Positions 26,740 to 35,571 of a stretch of DNA of 62,452 bases are shown here, in pieces. The notes beneath the pieces are model-generated. The model did not search any database, had not been told where the DNA came from, and worked only from the letters and a program-made list of their open reading frames with translations. Made by a program: the position numbers and the translations under genes. This DNA comes from Acidimicrobiaceae bacterium (GTDB lineage Bacteria; Actinomycetota; Acidimicrobiia; Acidimicrobiales; Aldehydirespiratoraceae): assembly GCA_026706815.1 (NCBI GenBank), contig JAPOYA010000033.1, positions 1-62,452 on the forward strand. Direction: 5' to 3'. Position 1 is the first letter of the stretch; every line of letters starts with the position of its first letter.

Positions 26740-28200
26740 ATGGCTGACCCGCGCGGCTTCTTGAAGCATCGTCGACAGCTTCCCGCGCGGCGGCCCGTCC
26801 CTGTTCGGCTGCTGGACTGGAAAGAGGTCTACGAGGACTTTCCGACCTCAGAGCTGCAACAGCAGGCCAGTCGCTGCATGGACTGCGGCATCCCCTTCTG
26901 CAACAACGGCTGCCCGCTCGGCAACCTGATCCCAGACTGGAACGACCTGGCTCACAATGGCCAATGGGACGACGCCATCGAACGCCTCCATGCGACCAAC
27001 AACTTCCCCGAGTTCACCGGGCGCCTGTGCCCTGCGCCCTGCGAGACCGCGTGCGTTCTGGGCATCAACCAACCGCCGGTCACCATCAAGCAGATCGAAG
27101 TCGAGATCGTGGACCGGGCTTGGGCACAGGGCAGCATCGCCCCCGTCAGACCGACGGTGGCCACCTCCAAGCGAGTGGCCGTCGTGGGCTCAGGCCCAGC
27201 CGGTCTGGCGGCAGCCCAACAGCTCACCCGCGCCGGGCACGAAGTGGTCGTCTACGAGCGCGATGACCGACCGGGGGGGCTCCTGCGCTACGGGATTCCC
27301 GAGTTCAAGATGGAGAAACGCCATCTTGACCGGCGACTCGGGCAAATGGCCGCAGAGGGCACGAGCTTCGTGTGCAACACGGCTGTCGGCATCGACGTCG
27401 GCGCGGACGAATTGCGAGAAGCCTTCGATGCTGTGGTGCTCGCCTGCGGCGCCACCCGAGCCCGCGACCTGCCGATCCCAGGCCGAGAACTCGAAGGGAT
27501 CCACCAGGCCATGGAGTACCTGCCCACAGCCAATCACGTCCAACAGGGCGATATCGCTGAACCGTCGATCACTGCCGAAGGCAAACGCGTAATCATCATC
27601 GGGGGCGGCGACACCGGTGCTGACTGCCTTGGGACCGCGCTGCGCCAGGGCGCCGAGTCGGTGAACCAGTTCGAGATCATGCCCCGCCCACCCGATGAAC
27701 GGCCCGCGTCGAATCCCTGGCCGACATGGCCGATGATCCACCGCATCAGTTCCGCCCATGAAGAAGGCGGCGAACGAGAATACGCCATCAACACGACCCG
27801 GTTCACAGGCAGCGACGGACGAGTCACCGGACTCAGCTCAGTGAGGGTCGAGCAGGGCTTCACCGACGGGCGGATGAGTTTTGACCCGATCGCCGGATCG
27901 GAGCGAGACTTTCCAGCGGATCTGGTGCTGCTGGCAATGGGCTTCACCGGCGCCGAACCCGGCCCGCTGCTTGAACAGTTCGGGGTGGAACTGGACGCCC
28001 GCGGCAATGTGGCCCGCGACGAGTGCTGGGCCACCAATGTCGAAGGGGTCTTCGTCTGTGGTGACATGGGACGCGGCCAGAGCCTGATCGTCTGGGCGAT
28101 CGCGGAGGGCCGCTCAGCCGCGGCTGCGGTGGACCGCCGGCTCACAGGCCGCACCCTGCTCCCAAGCCCGGTGACCCCGACCGCAGCACCCCTGCGCTGA
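26740..28200 (+). CDS. gltD: Glutamate synthase (NADPH), small subunit
   Basis: GltD oxidises NADPH through FAD and passes electrons over 4Fe-4S clusters to GltB. The 486-residue product has the N-terminal cysteine region (CMDCGIPFCNNGCPLGN at about 46-62; CPAPCETAC at about 91-99). The FAD-binding GSGPAGLAAAQQL follows (about 150), and the NADPH-binding GGGDTGADCLGTA (about 288). The final FAD motif is CGDMGRGQSLIVWAIAEGR. It starts 16 bases after gltB and is in the same operon. It is convergent with the aftD-like gene. Confidence 0.97.
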   Translation: MADPRGFLKHRRQLPARRPVPVRLLDWKEVYEDFPTSELQQQASRCMDCGIPFCNNGCPLGNLIPDWNDLAHNGQWDDAIERLHATNNFPEFTGRLCPAPCETACVLGINQPPVTIKQIEVEIVDRAWAQGSIAPVRPTVATSKRVAVVGSGPAGLAAAQQLTRAGHEVVVYERDDRPGGLLRYGIPEFKMEKRHLDRRLGQMAAEGTSFVCNTAVGIDVGADELREAFDAVVLACGATRARDLPIPGRELEGIHQAMEYLPTANHVQQGDIAEPSITAEGKRVIIIGGGDTGADCLGTALRQGAESVNQFEIMPRPPDERPASNPWPTWPMIHRISSAHEEGGEREYAINTTRFTGSDGRVTGLSSVRVEQGFTDGRMSFDPIAGSERDFPADLVLLAMGFTGAEPGPLLEQFGVELDARGNVARDECWATNVEGVFVCGDMGRGQSLIVWAIAEGRSAAAAVDRRLTGRTLLPSPVTPTAAPLR

Positions 28201-28231
28201 CCGGCTTCCGGACTCCGCTCTTCGTCGCCTC

Positions 28232-31200
28232 CTAGGAACCGGGACGCTGCGCGGACCTCAGATAGTCGGCGAAGAGCAGCAACAGGGCCAGCACCGCGAG
28301 GACATGGACATTCTCGAACTGCTGCGGCCACACAAAGTCTGGGGGATGACGGAACCTCCGCTGCTCGACCATGATCGACAGTGCTGCCGAACCCAACAAC
28401 AGAGCCGCATACAACGCCGGACGGTTCCACCAGCGAGGACGTCGGATGCCGAGTGCTGCTACCGCTCCGACGGCAACAGCCGCCAGATGCCATTCCGGAA
28501 GGTTGACCAAGGCAAAACCGAACGCCGACGCGAACCCGAGTCCGACGCCTCGGCCAGATCCCAGCGGCGCTGGCCGAGCGCTCGTCGAGCCCGCGACAGC
28601 GGGGTCGATCACAGGCAGATCCGGCCCGTCGCGGCGCCGCACGACAGACGTGTCAGGCCCGGGCCTCGAGCGCACCGCCAAGAAGCCCACCACCAGGACA
28701 GCCGACAGGCTCAGCCACAATGCCCAGTCAACCAGGCGCTGGGGAGTCCACCGCAACTCGACAATGCGATCATCGCCGGCCGGGAGGCGCCAGCCGTTGG
28801 CGAACCCGTCGATCAACACAGGCGTTCCAAGGTCCACACCGTCGACTCTCGCGGACCACCCGTCGTTGTAGCTCTGTCCGAGCACAAGCCAGCGGTCCTG
28901 AGTCGACGCCTTCACCGACAAGGTGTAGGAGGCACCATCGTCGCTGAGCACTTGGACTGGAGTCATTTGTGGCGGAGGTTCCGTGGGACGGGGGCTGCGC
29001 AACACGAGTTGGTCGAGATCAAGGCCTGCCGACCGGAACTGCGACTCGATCCTCAATCCGTCAGCGGCAGAGACTGTCTCATCACAACCGACGACAGCCA
29101 GCTCGCGGCGGGCCAGGGCGTCCTCGGCCGACCCCCTCACCCGGGCGCTGACGGCCACGCCGTTGACAACCAGCATCTCCCGGCAACCCGTGTCGACCTC
29201 GGTCGCCCCACCGAAGTGGATCCCGTCGCCAAGGCCCACTTCGGCGACGGCGATCGGCATCGCCACGCCCGCATTGGAATACCAGTCCCTGGTGATGCGC
29301 TCGTCAACCTCGGTCGCAACCAGAACCAGGGTCGAGAACGCGCGGTCGAGTCTCTGCTCCAGGCGAACGGTCTGTCCTCTGGGCCCGGAGCGCAGCCCTC
29401 CATCGAGGACGAGCTCACCGGCATGCTCACCGTCGAGGCGCACCATGATCCGCTTCGGCAGCGAATGCAGGCCATCAGCCACCACATCGACCACAAGACT
29501 CTCGACATGAACAGGTTCGGCGGTGTTGAGTTCCAGCCATTGACCTGCTTGGGGGCCGAAAACCCCAGTCCATGCAGTGTCCGGGTCGTTGTCGAAAGCG
29601 AACGAGGCCGCGCTGTCGAGATCGCCGGGGAGACGGCCGCTGGACCGCGCCGTCATAGGCAGTCCATCGGGAGTCGCGGCACGCCCCAACAGATCGTCGA
29701 TTCGGGGCTCCGGGACAGCCGCTGAGAGTCGGGCTGCACCAGAGACCCCGAAGTTGCGCCCGGCGGCCACAGGCACCCAACGGCGCAGTTCGGGTTCCGG
29801 ATCTGCGCGCACAGGCTCTGCCGGGTCGGAGCGTTCACGGGTCAAGACCACGGACAGGTCATGCGCATCGAGGCGACTGCCCAACTCCTCGAGCAACCCG
29901 ACCGGCGTGCGGATCGTCTCGCGCAATGGTTCGGGGGACGGACCGATGAGCACTTCGGCGAAACCGACCGGCGACACCCCCGGGTAGGTCGCATGCACTC
30001 CGAAGTCAAGATCGGTTATCTCGACTTGCAGCTGCGACACTGTGACCTCGTCGAACTCGACCCTCTGACCGGCCGCGCCGTGGCTCTGCGCGCCCAGCCT
30101 GAACCGGCCCAGGACCGTGCTGTCCAACGAAGGGTCGTCCAACGAAGGCCCGCCGGCTCGGATCTCCACCTCAGTGATATGACGGTTGGCAGCGTTCTGG
30201 GGCTGCACGAAAGTCATCTCCGACACCTGCGTCGCAGAGTCGAAATTGAACTCGAGGAACTCTCCGCGGGCTTCGGCGAACGCGGCCACAACCCAGGCGG
30301 TGTCCAGGTCGCCGTCGACGGCATGAAAAGCGCGGTCATCGTTGGTGTAGGTGACAGGATTGCCGTATGAACTGGCCTGAACCGTGAAGGCGCCCTCCTG
30401 TACGGCCACGGTGCGACTGGCGTCGGCGTCAGAGTCTTGGCGTTGACCCAGTTCAGAGAACAACTCCAGGCGGTTGTCGGTCGGGTCCTCGACCAGCGGA
30501 ACTTCGCCTGAGCGCTCAACAGCACCGCGATTCTCCCTCAACGTTCCCCAACGCCTGGCCCTTTTGGCATTCGTGTCGGTGATGACGATGTGGCTCGGTT
30601 CGGCCAGAACAGTCGAACGAAGGCCTTCGTCAGCAAGCAGGTCCGCGGCAAACCAGACAGTCCTGTCAAGGTCCAGCAGACCGGCGCCCGCGACGTCGAC
30701 GATGCCTTCGGCGTCGCCCGCGATCACCGTTCCCCCCGCCAGTGGTCGCAGCCGCACAACGTCGAGCGCATTCGGGACCGAGTAGACAGTCACCGGCGCG
30801 GGATCGCTCAATGCCGGATCGATGCCCAGATGCACTTCGTCGAGCATTGTCTGTTCGGGGCCGGCCACGTTGGGCCTCGGCTCCCCGAAACCGACAGCGG
30901 GCCCCAAGTCCGGCGCCCGGGCCAACTGATCAGCCAAAGCCACCGGTCGCGGGGTGCGGAAGCGCTCGAAAGCGAGATCAGCGCGATGCACCACGTCATC
31001 CGCCGACATCAACTCGGCGACGGGCACGACCGCGTTCAAGTCAAGGCTGTTCTCCTGGAAGCGGCGATCGAAAGCTGTGAGCAGGGCAGCGGATTCTGCG
31101 GAACCGAACGGAACGAGTTCTCGGGCGATATAGCCGCGGTCGAGGAGTCCCGGCGTGATCGGGTCGACGGTGTTGCCCCAGCGATAGGAGGCGAAGTCCG

Positions 31201-32578
31201 TCCCGGGGACTTCCAGCACCCTGCCGTCGTTGCCGGAGTTGTCGAGCGCTGAGATCGCCTCGATCCAATACTCGGGGATCTGCTCGTCGCGGTGCAGGTG
31301 CTCCTCGATCATGCGAATCCGCCACATTGCCGGATTGTTGAGCACGACCGCTGCGCAAATGAGAACCGCCAGCACTCGCCCCTGGTCAGGCCAGCGGCGC
31401 TGTGCCGCATTGGCGATCATCCCCAAGAAGACAGCCGTCCCAAGAACCAGGAGGGGCAGCGCACGAGGCGTTGAGCGAAGCGCCAAACCGACATCGGTCT
31501 GGGTGAACGACTTGAAGACCGATCCCAGCGCACTCGGACTGTCGAATGGATGGGATGCGATGGCCGAGAGTCCGCCGACCACGACCAGCAGCACGAAATA
31601 TGAGCGGTGTCGCCAGCGGATCAGAGCCGCGCCCCCGAGCGCGAACACAACCAGCCCAAAACTCAGGAAATGGAGCCAGACTCCCTGCGTGTACTCGATG
31701 CTCGGCTCGATCCACTGGCCGAACTTGTCGTTGCCGTAGAAGAACCAGTAGCCGAGGCCGCGGAACACTTCGGGACCCGTCGAGGCGTCTGCGACAACCT
31801 CGTACGTTTCGGTGTAGCGCGTCACCGGGAGGCTGTAGGCGCCCTGCAGCGCCAGTCCCGCGATCCACCAAAGAGAGACAGCGACAGTGGCGACGGCGAT
31901 CCGCAGTGCCGTGAGCACAGCTCGCGTCGCTGATATCGACCGCTCTATGCCCGCGGCGTGAAGGAGCCAGAGCACCGGAGCCAAACCCACCAACACCAAC
32001 GATGTGGCGTTCACTGAACCGACCGTGACCGCCAGCAGAGCGAACAGCGCGGGATGCCGCCAACCCCCTCGACGCGCCGCGCGGATGGTCAACACGATCA
32101 TCCATGGCAGCCCGGCCCACGGGAGCAGCACAACCGAGATACGGGCCGAATAGTGCAGGACGTAGGGACTGAGCTCGTAGGCCAGCATCGCCACAAGCAG
32201 GCCCCCGCCCCTCCAGTCGAGCGTCTTGAGCAGGCAGCGGACTCCAGCAGCGGCAGCGAACAGAATGGAACCGAGCCAGAGTCGCTGGGCCAGCCAATCC
32301 GGGCACTGCAATGTCTCTGCCAGCCAATAGAAGGGCCCCATCGGCCACAGGTAGCCGATGGTCTGGTGGGTCACGGTGCCCATGGCCACGTCGCTGTCCC
32401 ACAACGACGAAGCTTCGGCGAGCAGACGGGCGGGGTCGAGATACAGGTAGGTCTTGGTGTCGGCCCCGACCTTGCCGGGACTCGAGAAGATCAGCGGCAG
32501 ATATGCGACCGCCGCGGCAACGGCCAGAGGCGCCGCGCCGTGGAAACCCCGTATCCTTCCAAGCCGCCTGCTAGCCAT
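28232..32578 (-). CDS. AftD-like alpha-(1->3)-arabinofuranosyltransferase (DUF3367)
   Basis: The 1448-residue protein matches mycobacterial AftD in size and layout. A GT-C N-terminal half has about ten membrane helices (residues 15 to about 430), with GADTKTYLYLDP after the first helix. A long extracytoplasmic part contains two discoidin/F5-8-type carbohydrate-binding modules (AVDGDLDTAWV and AFDNDPDTAWT segments). C-terminal helices follow. AftD adds arabinofuranose branches to arabinogalactan or lipoarabinomannan using decaprenyl-phosphoarabinose. Whether this organism makes those polymers is unknown. The start is ATG 32578, which overlaps the GT4 stop by 8 bases; a frame extension to 32605 is possible. 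Confidence 0.87.
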   Translation of the reverse strand: MASRRLGRIRGFHGAAPLAVAAAVAYLPLIFSSPGKVGADTKTYLYLDPARLLAEASSLWDSDVAMGTVTHQTIGYLWPMGPFYWLAETLQCPDWLAQRLWLGSILFAAAAGVRCLLKTLDWRGGGLLVAMLAYELSPYVLHYSARISVVLLPWAGLPWMIVLTIRAARRGGWRHPALFALLAVTVGSVNATSLVLVGLAPVLWLLHAAGIERSISATRAVLTALRIAVATVAVSLWWIAGLALQGAYSLPVTRYTETYEVVADASTGPEVFRGLGYWFFYGNDKFGQWIEPSIEYTQGVWLHFLSFGLVVFALGGAALIRWRHRSYFVLLVVVGGLSAIASHPFDSPSALGSVFKSFTQTDVGLALRSTPRALPLLVLGTAVFLGMIANAAQRRWPDQGRVLAVLICAAVVLNNPAMWRIRMIEEHLHRDEQIPEYWIEAISALDNSGNDGRVLEVPGTDFASYRWGNTVDPITPGLLDRGYIARELVPFGSAESAALLTAFDRRFQENSLDLNAVVPVAELMSADDVVHRADLAFERFRTPRPVALADQLARAPDLGPAVGFGEPRPNVAGPEQTMLDEVHLGIDPALSDPAPVTVYSVPNALDVVRLRPLAGGTVIAGDAEGIVDVAGAGLLDLDRTVWFAADLLADEGLRSTVLAEPSHIVITDTNAKRARRWGTLRENRGAVERSGEVPLVEDPTDNRLELFSELGQRQDSDADASRTVAVQEGAFTVQASSYGNPVTYTNDDRAFHAVDGDLDTAWVVAAFAEARGEFLEFNFDSATQVSEMTFVQPQNAANRHITEVEIRAGGPSLDDPSLDSTVLGRFRLGAQSHGAAGQRVEFDEVTVSQLQVEITDLDFGVHATYPGVSPVGFAEVLIGPSPEPLRETIRTPVGLLEELGSRLDAHDLSVVLTRERSDPAEPVRADPEPELRRWVPVAAGRNFGVSGAARLSAAVPEPRIDDLLGRAATPDGLPMTARSSGRLPGDLDSAASFAFDNDPDTAWTGVFGPQAGQWLELNTAEPVHVESLVVDVVADGLHSLPKRIMVRLDGEHAGELVLDGGLRSGPRGQTVRLEQRLDRAFSTLVLVATEVDERITRDWYSNAGVAMPIAVAEVGLGDGIHFGGATEVDTGCREMLVVNGVAVSARVRGSAEDALARRELAVVGCDETVSAADGLRIESQFRSAGLDLDQLVLRSPRPTEPPPQMTPVQVLSDDGASYTLSVKASTQDRWLVLGQSYNDGWSARVDGVDLGTPVLIDGFANGWRLPAGDDRIVELRWTPQRLVDWALWLSLSAVLVVGFLAVRSRPGPDTSVVRRRDGPDLPVIDPAVAGSTSARPAPLGSGRGVGLGFASAFGFALVNLPEWHLAAVAVGAVAALGIRRPRWWNRPALYAALLLGSAALSIMVEQRRFRHPPDFVWPQQFENVHVLAVLALLLLFADYLRSAQRPGS

Positions 32579-33773
32579 GGCGAGAGCGGCGCGCGCTGGC
32601 GGCAAGCACCGCCATCGTGTCGTGGGCAGTGCGCTCCCAGGTGAACTCGAGCGCCCGCCGGCGAGCTTCGACGCCCATCCGCTCGCGCAGATCCCGGTTG
32701 CTCAACACATTCGCCAAAGCCTCGACCAGCTCGCTCGAAGAATCAACCAACATGCCCGTCACACCGTGGATCACGGCGTCGGCATGCCCTGGAATCCTGG
32801 TTGCGACCGCTGGTGTGCCGACCGCGGCGGCCTCGGTCAGAGTCATGCCCCAGCCTTCGCTCTTCGAGCTTGCCGCCACAACCCAGGCAGCCTGGTAATG
32901 CTGGACCAGGGCGTCGTCATCCACCCGCCCCAACAGCGCACACCACTGTTCAGCCCCGAGGCGCGAGATCTGATTCTCGAGCGCATCCCGTGCGTAGCCC
33001 TCGCCGATGATCGTCAGCGTCGCAGGCACTGTCTCGCGGACCCGGGCCATGGCCTCGATCAGTTCGTCGAACGCCTTGGGAGGCATGAGGCGGCCGACCG
33101 CCAAGACGCTGGGCTCCGCAGTTCTTCGGCCGCCCGTCGAGAACACCGGCGAGATCCCCGGCGGCACGACATGCACGTTCTCAGGCCGGAACCCGAGTCG
33201 TTCCAACAACAGCGCCTTGCTCGACTCAGAAAGCGTGACCACCGGTGTTCGACGGTAGAAGGGAGGCGCCACACGACTCTCAACGAACTGCCCGATGCGG
33301 GCCAGAGTGGGCGGAAGCACCAGCGGCCACATCTCGGTGTGGACATGGTGCAGCCAAGTCACCCGAGGACCGCGGGCCCAGACGGGAGACAGGAAAGGCA
33401 CCCCGTTCCAGATTTCAACCAGCGCATCGCGGCGCCCGTGCCGGCCAGTCGCCTCAGCCAACGCTGCTCGGGGAAACACCAGATATCTCCCAGCCTTGCG
33501 GATCACCTGATAACCGTCACGCGTCGCACGCGGCGGCGACCCCTGCGCATGCGAAGTGCGCATCGTGACTTCGATCCCAGCCTGCGCCCACAGCGATGCC
33601 ACCGTCGAGGCGTGGATCTCCGACCCGCCCGCTTCAACATCGGCAAGGTCGCGCCAAGCCAGCACATGGACACGGCTGATCCCTGCTTCGGCGGCAAGAT
33701 CGCCGATTTTTCCGACTGTCGGCACGACCTTGGCCGGCAGTGCGGATTCCGGTGGTTCAGGCACCCGCGGCAC
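32571..33773 (-). CDS. GT4-family glycosyltransferase
   Basis: The 400-residue GT-B enzyme has the acceptor-side N-terminal domain with EAGGSEIHA and a nucleotide-sugar-binding C-terminal domain. GRLMPPKAFDELIEAM and the retaining GT4 signature SEGWGMTLTEAAAVGTPAVA (Glu-x7-Glu type) are visible. It likely transfers a hexose or mannose from GDP- or UDP-sugar on the cytoplasmic face. GTG 33773 is supported by TAACAT 6 bases upstream (leaderless), although there is no ribosome site. It overlaps the AftD-like gene, so the two are co-expressed. Confidence 0.9.
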   Translation of the reverse strand: MPRVPEPPESALPAKVVPTVGKIGDLAAEAGISRVHVLAWRDLADVEAGGSEIHASTVASLWAQAGIEVTMRTSHAQGSPPRATRDGYQVIRKAGRYLVFPRAALAEATGRHGRRDALVEIWNGVPFLSPVWARGPRVTWLHHVHTEMWPLVLPPTLARIGQFVESRVAPPFYRRTPVVTLSESSKALLLERLGFRPENVHVVPPGISPVFSTGGRRTAEPSVLAVGRLMPPKAFDELIEAMARVRETVPATLTIIGEGYARDALENQISRLGAEQWCALLGRVDDDALVQHYQAAWVVAASSKSEGWGMTLTEAAAVGTPAVATRIPGHADAVIHGVTGMLVDSSSELVEALANVLSNRDLRERMGVEARRRALEFTWERTAHDTMAVLAASARRSRHG

Positions 33774-33779
33774 CGACGC

Positions 33780-33785
33780 ATGTTA
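33780..33785 (-). promoter_or_regulatory. -10 box for leaderless GT4 gene
   Basis: TAACAT on the minus strand, 6 bases before GTG 33773. It fixes this unusual start. Confidence 0.45.
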
Positions 33786-33881
33786 CGGCGTGCGCATGGT
33801 TGCCGAGTACCCCTGCGTCGAAATACGTTGCTTCCCGACCGGGTTGCCGACATCCCACGGCACCTAGCAAGCTGCACAACA

Positions 33882-34790
33882 ATGTCTGATCCCCGCTTCG
33901 CAGAGCCGGTAACGGTTGTGGTGGTCCACCGCAACCGCGTCGAACAGGTGGGTCTCACCGTTGAGGCCTTCAGATCACAGACTGTTCCCACTCAGGTGAT
34001 GGTCGTCGACAACGGCAGCGAGGCCGGCGCCGTCGCTGCGCTTCCCAGCACGGTGGGCGATGCCGAGTTGATTGTCACTGGCGAGAACCTGGGGTTCGGG
34101 CCCGGGGCCAACATAGGGATGAGACGCTTCCTGCAAGGAGGCGTCGGTGAATGGGTGGCGCTTGCACCCCACGACGCGATGCCCGAACCCGACGCCATCG
34201 AAAAGATGCTGTCGGCAGTACACGACATGCCGCTGGTCGGTTTGATGAGCGCCGACGTGGGCGACAATGCGCTTCCCATAATCCAGCCGTTCCTCGGCTC
34301 GATCGACGCAGAGCCGACGGTGTCGGAAGGATTCGACCGCTCCGACTACCCCCACGGAACGCTGATGATGTGCCGGCGGAGGTTCCTGTCTGAAGTCGGC
34401 TTGTTCGACGAGCGCTACTTCGCCTACTGCGAAGAAGCCGAGTTGGGAATTCGCGCTGCCAGAGCAGGCTGGTTGTGCGGGGTGATCCGGGGTGCCGAAG
34501 TTCGAAATCCTGGTATGAGCTCTTCGGTTGAACGGGTCGCCTATCTGCAATTGCGCAACACGTTGTTGATGCTCCGCGAGCACTACGGCGTCCGGAATTC
34601 GCTGTTCCGCATCCTGGTCGCCCTAGTGCAGATCCCGGTGGGGCTGGTCTATGAGCCTGCACGCGGTCTGCACTGGTCCGTGCGCGGGCGCCTGCTCGCA
34701 ATCCGAGATCATCTGCGGGGACGATACGGACCACCACCGCCACAGGTCAACGCAACAGAGCATCCGCACGGAAGAACCCGAGCTGCCTAG
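33882..34790 (+). CDS. GT2-family glycosyltransferase, rhamnosyltransferase-like
   Basis: The 302-residue GT-A enzyme has VTVVVVHRN and VVDNGSEAGAV (nucleotide binding), GENLGFGPGANIGM, and a C-terminal RYFAYCEEAELGIRA segment typical of the WbbL/rhamnosyltransferase group of GT2. The usual DxD-like metal site is represented by APHDAM. The start is ATG 33882; the open frame runs back to 32454 but that part is antisense to the GT4 gene and is not coding. It is divergent from the GT4 gene across 108 bases. Confidence 0.87.
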   Translation: MSDPRFAEPVTVVVVHRNRVEQVGLTVEAFRSQTVPTQVMVVDNGSEAGAVAALPSTVGDAELIVTGENLGFGPGANIGMRRFLQGGVGEWVALAPHDAMPEPDAIEKMLSAVHDMPLVGLMSADVGDNALPIIQPFLGSIDAEPTVSEGFDRSDYPHGTLMMCRRRFLSEVGLFDERYFAYCEEAELGIRAARAGWLCGVIRGAEVRNPGMSSSVERVAYLQLRNTLLMLREHYGVRNSLFRILVALVQIPVGLVYEPARGLHWSVRGRLLAIRDHLRGRYGPPPPQVNATEHPHGRTRAA

Positions 34791-34798
34791 CCGTTGTT

Positions 34799-34816
34799 CG
34801 GATGCTCATCCATCCG
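34799..34816. terminator. Small hairpin between convergent glycosyltransferase genes
   Basis: CGGATG (34799-34804) pairs with CATCCG (34811-34816) across a 6-base loop in the 31-base convergent spacer. It is weak and lacks a T run. Confidence 0.3.
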
Positions 34817-34821
34817 TATGC

Positions 34822-35544
34822 TCAGCCCCCTTTGGAGCGCGGCCGGCGCCGTGAGGCGCCGAGCAGGGCAACCATCGAGCGAGCGTAGTGATACGCCAGC
34901 CTCAACGGGCGTTGCGACGGGACGCCTCCGGCCCTTTGGTTCATCAGCGCAGGGACTTCGACAACCGTGTATCCCCGGCGGCAGGCCTCGACAAGCGTCT
35001 CCACCGAGTCCATGTAGTCGACGGGATACTCATGGGCAAAGACTTCCAGCAGTTGCCCGCCGACTGCCCTGAACCCGGAGGACGTGTCGCTGAAGGACTG
35101 TCCGGTCATCCCCCGAACGCCCACCCGCAACACCCGCATCGCCAGGGCTCTGCTCCGCCCGACGCCATAGTCGCCCTCAAGGAATCTGGAGCCCACAGCC
35201 ATGTCGGCGCCGGCGTCAAGAGCTGCGATGAGCGCTCCGATCTGGTCGGCTCGATGCTGACCGTCGCCGTCGAACTGCACCGCTCGCGAGTAGCCGTTCT
35301 CCACCGCGTAGCGATAACCGGCCCGCAAAGCACCGCCGATTCCAAGGTTGAACGGCAATGCCACAACCCGTACGCCGGCGTCGCGGGCAACCGAAGCCGT
35401 CTCGTCGGTCGAGCCGTCGTCGACCACCACCACGTCGAGATTCGAGACCGTGTCCGCAAGCTGGCGAAGAACTGCCGGCAGAGCTTCTTGCTCGTTGTAT
35501 GCCGGAACAACGACAATGGTCCGCTGTCGGCCGGACTCAATCAT
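34822..35544 (-). CDS. GT2-family polyprenyl-phosphate sugar transferase (DPM-like)
   Basis: The 240-residue GT-A protein resembles dolichol-phosphate-mannose synthase-type enzymes: VVVPAYNEQEALP, VVVDDGSTDETA, and QFDGDGQH with the DxD metal motif, then GSRFLEG and SDTSSGFRA. It has no membrane helices of its own. Such enzymes charge polyprenyl phosphate with a sugar for use by GT-C transferases such as the nearby AftD-like protein. It starts at ATG 35544, 27 bases after the mutase-like gene, in one operon. Confidence 0.88.
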   Translation of the reverse strand: MIESGRQRTIVVVPAYNEQEALPAVLRQLADTVSNLDVVVVDDGSTDETASVARDAGVRVVALPFNLGIGGALRAGYRYAVENGYSRAVQFDGDGQHRADQIGALIAALDAGADMAVGSRFLEGDYGVGRSRALAMRVLRVGVRGMTGQSFSDTSSGFRAVGGQLLEVFAHEYPVDYMDSVETLVEACRRGYTVVEVPALMNQRAGGVPSQRPLRLAYHYARSMVALLGASRRRPRSKGG

Positions 35545-35571
35545 CGGAGCGGCCCGCTGACCGGTTGCCCA

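Noticed and set aside
28304..29725. 473-codon open frame on the plus strand
   Set aside because: Antisense to the AftD-like gene. The translation is low complexity and rich in Arg/Pro with no domain.
32454..33881. N-terminal extension of the GT2 gene
   Set aside because: The first 476 codons are antisense to the GT4 and AftD-like genes, and the GT2 fold begins right after ATG 33882.
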